A stretch of DNA of 9,409 bases, from assembly GCA_903864375.1 (NCBI GenBank), contig CAIPFS010000455.1, positions 1 through 9,409 on the forward strand. The letters are read 5' to 3'. Below the pieces are notes generated by a model. That model worked only from the letters and a program-made list of their open reading frames with translations. It was not told where the DNA came from and searched no databases. The position numbers and the translations under genes were made by a program. Positions 7,801 to 9,409 of the stretch are shown in pieces. The stretch comes from an uncultured Verrucomicrobiota bacterium (lineage in GTDB: Bacteria; Verrucomicrobiota; Verrucomicrobiia; Limisphaerales; UBA9464). Each line of letters opens with the position of its first letter. Within the stretch, counting starts at the first letter, position 1.

Positions 7801-8478
7801 CACCAGGCAGTCGTGCGCCTGCCAGTGCCCCTCCTCGACGTAATGGACGTCATTGGTGGCCACCAGCTTGACGCCGAATTCCTTCGCCCACGGGATCAGC
7901 TGACGATTGACCTTGTTTTGTTCCGGGATGCCGTGGTTTTGAAGTTCCAGATAAAAGTGTTCCGGGCCAAGGACCTGCTTGAACCAATCGACCGTTTGGC
8001 GCGCCCGGGAGAGATCATCCTTCACGATCGCCTCCGGAATTTCGCTGGCGAGACAACCGGAAAGTCCGATCAGACCCTCCGCATGCTGTTCAAGGAGTTC
8101 CTTGTCGATGCGGGGTTTGTAATAAAAACCTTCCAGGTTCGCTGCGGTGACCAGCTTGATCAGATTCTTGTAGCCCTGATCGTTCCGTGCCAGAAGGACG
8201 AGATGATGGTAGACATCCCGCATGCCGGACCCGGGCTTTTTGTCGAGACGGCTTCCCGGAGCGACATACACTTCGCAACCAATGATCGGCTTGATGTTTC
8301 GCTTGCGGGCGGCCTGGTAGAATTCCACCGCCCCGTACATCACCCCATGGTCGGTCATGGCCACCGCCGGGAAATTCAATGCGACCGCCTTGTCCATCAT
8401 CCGTTCGATGCGACAGGCGGCATCGAGGAGCGAGTACTCGGTGTGAAGGTGGAGGTGGACAAAGTCAGCCGTCGGCAT
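4825..8478 (-). CDS. dnaE: DNA polymerase III subunit alpha (DnaE1)
   Basis: This is the replicative polymerase catalytic subunit, 1217 aa, slightly longer than E. coli's 1160. The N-terminal PHP domain (about 5-290) shows HLHTEYSLLD, MTDHG, GCEVYVAP, YHHLVLLA, SGCLASE and ATNDVHY. It retains candidate metal ligands His10, His12, Asp19, Asp43/His44, Glu69, His91/92, Cys142, Asp210 and His212. Polymerase catalytic aspartates are Asp445 and Asp447 in PPDIDIDF and Asp597 in LLKMDFLG. Other landmarks are CVARGSAAGS (403-412), YRPGPM (676), LIYQEQVMQAA (715) and YGFNKSHAAAYA (785). A helix-hairpin-helix segment is at about 871-880, a clamp-binding motif QSSLFD at 957-962, and an OB fold at about 1030-1110. 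The C-terminal part is short with an acidic end. The start gives the conserved FVHLHLHTEYS beginning and has no Shine-Dalgarno sequence. The layout fits DnaE1 rather than PolC or DnaE2. Confidence 0.98.
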   Translation of the reverse strand: MPTADFVHLHLHTEYSLLDAACRIERMMDKAVALNFPAVAMTDHGVMYGAVEFYQAARKRNIKPIIGCEVYVAPGSRLDKKPGSGMRDVYHHLVLLARNDQGYKNLIKLVTAANLEGFYYKPRIDKELLEQHAEGLIGLSGCLASEIPEAIVKDDLSRARQTVDWFKQVLGPEHFYLELQNHGIPEQNKVNRQLIPWAKEFGVKLVATNDVHYVEEGHWQAHDCLVCLGRQQQRDPAKPTYQPGQFYLRSAEEMKARFAEVPEAVLNTLEVAEQCNVTIQFGKGAQHYPVFQPPETWTREGYLRQLLCDGLKTRYGVTARVEGSDIRIESLEAADRLPPCPEPAAGGWPEEWNRFGATAAAALQMILSRLELELRVIEKTGYVSYFLIVGDFIRHGRSKGISCVARGSAAGSLVTYLLEIANVDPLRYGLLFERFLNPERVSPPDIDIDFADDRRQEVIEYVRDKYGRDAVAQIITFGTLGSKAVIRDVGRVMGMSFGECDRLSKMVTDAKWSLDDALEKSPDFRKAYDSEEATRELVDQARILEDQARNSSVHAAGVVIGAQPLVNLLPLKQDEEGVIVTQYAMNPVGDLGLLKMDFLGLKTLTVIRNSCELIERTQGVTVPIDNLPLDDARTYELLNNAQTLGVFQLESGGMRDLCRKFQIASVEHITALISLYRPGPMDLIPDFIERRHGRAPIVYPHPRLEPIARETYGVLIYQEQVMQAAQILAGYTLGGADLLRRAMGKKKLEEMEKQRAIFVEGCGTNGIPPQEANPVFDLLEKFAGYGFNKSHAAAYAIVAYQTAYLKANYPVEFLCAMMTNDQGDLAKLAQYIGEARGFGIQVLGPDVNESEVGFAPARTPGAENRRVIRFGLAAIKGMGEIAVESLLQARRLGGRFQSLPELCERVDTRIVNRRALECLIKTGACDGLGPNRATLMAGIDAALSRASSMAADKAAGQSSLFDAFDAAPVARPVKPVVLPDWPMSEKLAYEKELLGIFVSGHPLDPHARLLERFALHPVETLPSLPNRGMARIGGLVTALMEGVSKKSGKKFAMATIEDLTGSVQVLAMSENYDKFRELLNPNTVVLVTGEVSTGEDKPKLFPQEIIKLEDAPRKFTRQAHVWMKTIEASRPAMENLRALAEAHPGRVPLFIALRYGGGEVAYLETNERYSVNPGPAFETAVESAFNPGALQLIVDRSLPERAPRKWERRPGGGGEDE

Positions 8479-8680
8479 TCAGTTGAAGGTTTGATCTCAG
8501 GGGGCTGCTGTCGAGGGCGGAGTTGACCCTGGCCCTCCTTTCCTGGAGTCGGCTGGGATCCAGGTTGCTTGACGATTGGGCGACCCGGCCTAGGTTGCTC
8601 CCTGTGAAATGGCCTCGGAGACCCAGGCGGCCCGGATTTTGATCCTCCGTTAGTTCCTCCCCGGCAACAGTTTGCATCTC
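8479..8680. promoter_or_regulatory. Divergent intergenic region between dnaE and the kamA-like gene
   Basis: This 202-bp region must hold the 5' ends of both divergent transcripts. On the plus strand TTGACG (8569-8574), 16 bp, then TAGGTT (8591-8596) is a weak sigma70-like candidate for the kamA-like gene. The octamer AGGTTGCT occurs twice (8562-8569 and 8592-8599), 30 bp apart, overlapping both candidate boxes. For dnaE I see no convincing promoter. Neither start codon has a Shine-Dalgarno sequence. A 107-codon minus-strand frame crosses the region, but it overlaps both flanking genes and shows no motif. Confidence 0.4.
8569..8596 (+). promoter_or_regulatory. Weak candidate sigma70 promoter for the kamA-like gene
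   Basis: The -35 TTGACG matches the consensus at 5 of 6 positions. The -10 TAGGTT matches at only 3 of 6, with a 16-bp spacer. It would give a leader of about 75-80 nt before the ATG at 8681. The weak -10 could mean an activator is needed, or that the match is chance. Confidence 0.25.
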
Positions 8681-9409
8681 ATGGATAATCAGGAAAGTCG
8701 GTTGAAAGCGTTTCAATCTGCAGGGCGCGGTTACTGGGCGGATGTACCCGAAGCCGACTGGAATGACTGGCGCTGGCAATTGAAGCATCGGATCACCCGG
8801 GTCGAACAGTTGGAGCGCCTGCTGCCCACCCTGACGCCCGAGGAACGCGCCGGTGCCATCCTCGCGGGTGAGTCCAAGCTGTCGATGGCCATCACCCCCT
8901 ACTTTTTCAGCCTCATCGACGCCGCCGACGAGTCATGCCCGATCCGGCGACAGGTGATCCCGCGGTTGGAGGAAACCACCACCGCCCGGTGGGAGATGGC
9001 AGACCCATGCGGTGAGGATTCCCATTCACCCGTTCCCGGCCTCGTCCATCGCTATCCCGACCGGGTGTTGTTTCTGGTTACTGACCGTTGCGCCGCCTAC
9101 TGTCGCTACTGCACCCGCTCGCGCCTCGTCAGCAACGCCAGCGGCTATGACTTTCATCCGGAATACGACCGGCAAATCGCCTACATTGAGTCCCATCCGG
9201 AGATTCGGGACGTCCTCTTGAGCGGTGGGGATCCCCTCCTGTTGAGTGACGAAAAGCTGGAAAATCTCCTCAGCCGGCTGCGGGCAATACCCCACGTGGA
9301 ATTCCTGCGCATTGGCACCCGGATTCCAATCTTCCTGCCACAGCGCATCACCCCGGAACTGTGCGCGATGCTGAAACAGTTTCATCCGCTGTTCATCAGC
9401 ATCCACACC
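8681..9409 (+). CDS. kamA: Lysine 2,3-aminomutase family radical SAM enzyme (KamA-like), partial
   Basis: The reading frame runs from ATG 8681 off the window end, giving 243 residues with no stop, roughly the N-terminal 55-60% of a KamA-family protein. The family uses S-adenosylmethionine, a 4Fe-4S cluster and PLP to move an amino group between alpha and beta carbons. The radical SAM motif CAAYCRYC supplies Cys137, Cys141 and Cys144. It is preceded by LVHRYPDRVLFLVTDR and followed by DVLLSGGDPLL (178-188) and RIGTRIPIFLPQRITPEL, all family hallmarks. The N-terminal WNDWRWQLKHRI (27-38) favours the long KamA/AblA type over the short EpmB type. The PLP lysine and substrate-selecting residues lie beyond the window, so lysine versus glutamate or another substrate cannot be decided. 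An in-frame TAG at 8651 limits the start; TTG 8672 is the only other option. No Shine-Dalgarno sequence is present. dnaE is transcribed away from it. Confidence 0.9.
   Translation, partial: MDNQESRLKAFQSAGRGYWADVPEADWNDWRWQLKHRITRVEQLERLLPTLTPEERAGAILAGESKLSMAITPYFFSLIDAADESCPIRRQVIPRLEETTTARWEMADPCGEDSHSPVPGLVHRYPDRVLFLVTDRCAAYCRYCTRSRLVSNASGYDFHPEYDRQIAYIESHPEIRDVLLSGGDPLLLSDEKLENLLSRLRAIPHVEFLRIGTRIPIFLPQRITPELCAMLKQFHPLFISIHT

Noticed and set aside
7294..8526. 410-codon plus-strand open frame
   Set aside because: It is antisense to the PHP region of dnaE, whose motifs are unambiguous; shadow.
8479..8560. Possible 4.5S SRP RNA or other small RNA in the dnaE leader (GACAGCAGCC)
   Set aside because: The conserved SRP loop (GGAAG...AGCAGCC with its paired flanks) is not formed; only a short partial match exists.
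8465..8788. 107-codon minus-strand frame across the divergent region
   Set aside because: It overlaps the starts of both dnaE and the kamA-like gene and has no recognisable features.
1..9409. A novel multi-gene defence, mobile or biosynthetic system
   Set aside because: All five genes belong to recognised families, four of them well characterised. There is no transposase, integrase, CRISPR repeat, toxin-antitoxin pair or unexplained gene cluster, and no obvious break in base composition.

Overview
The window looks like an ordinary chromosomal segment from a moderately GC-rich bacterium, most likely of the Verrucomicrobiota (PVC superphylum). The main pointer is a secreted protein with a DUF6797-type N-terminal region followed by a sorbosone-dehydrogenase-like beta-propeller, an architecture I associate with Verrucomicrobiota and Planctomycetota. 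A DnaE with a CVARGSAAGS-type motif and the absence of Shine-Dalgarno sequences fit this. The phylum call is inference; no rRNA gene is present.

Layout: four genes lie head-to-tail on the minus strand. In transcription order they are dnaE (replicative DNA polymerase III alpha, 8478-4825), a 300-bp spacer with a nested inverted repeat, ffh (SRP GTPase, 4524-3169), a 100-bp spacer with two hairpins, the exported DUF6797/beta-propeller protein (3068-690), and tag (3-methyladenine DNA glycosylase I, 660-76), only 29 bp further on. A fifth gene, a lysine 2,3-aminomutase family radical SAM enzyme (kamA-like, from 8681), diverges on the plus strand across a 202-bp intergenic region and is cut by the window end after 243 codons.

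The genes do not form one pathway. dnaE copies the chromosome, tag repairs alkylated bases, ffh targets nascent proteins to the membrane, the DUF6797 protein is itself exported, and the KamA-like enzyme interconverts alpha- and beta-amino acids. Only the DUF6797 gene and tag are close enough to suggest co-transcription. The spacers on either side of ffh hold stem-loops without U-tracts, so dnaE and ffh may be separate units.

I found no mobile element, CRISPR array, tRNA, rRNA or phage gene, and no credible new multi-gene system. Points worth a second look are the nested repeat after dnaE, an apparently intact metal-binding PHP domain in DnaE, the lack of Shine-Dalgarno sequences before all five genes, and the haem-less DUF6797 protein.
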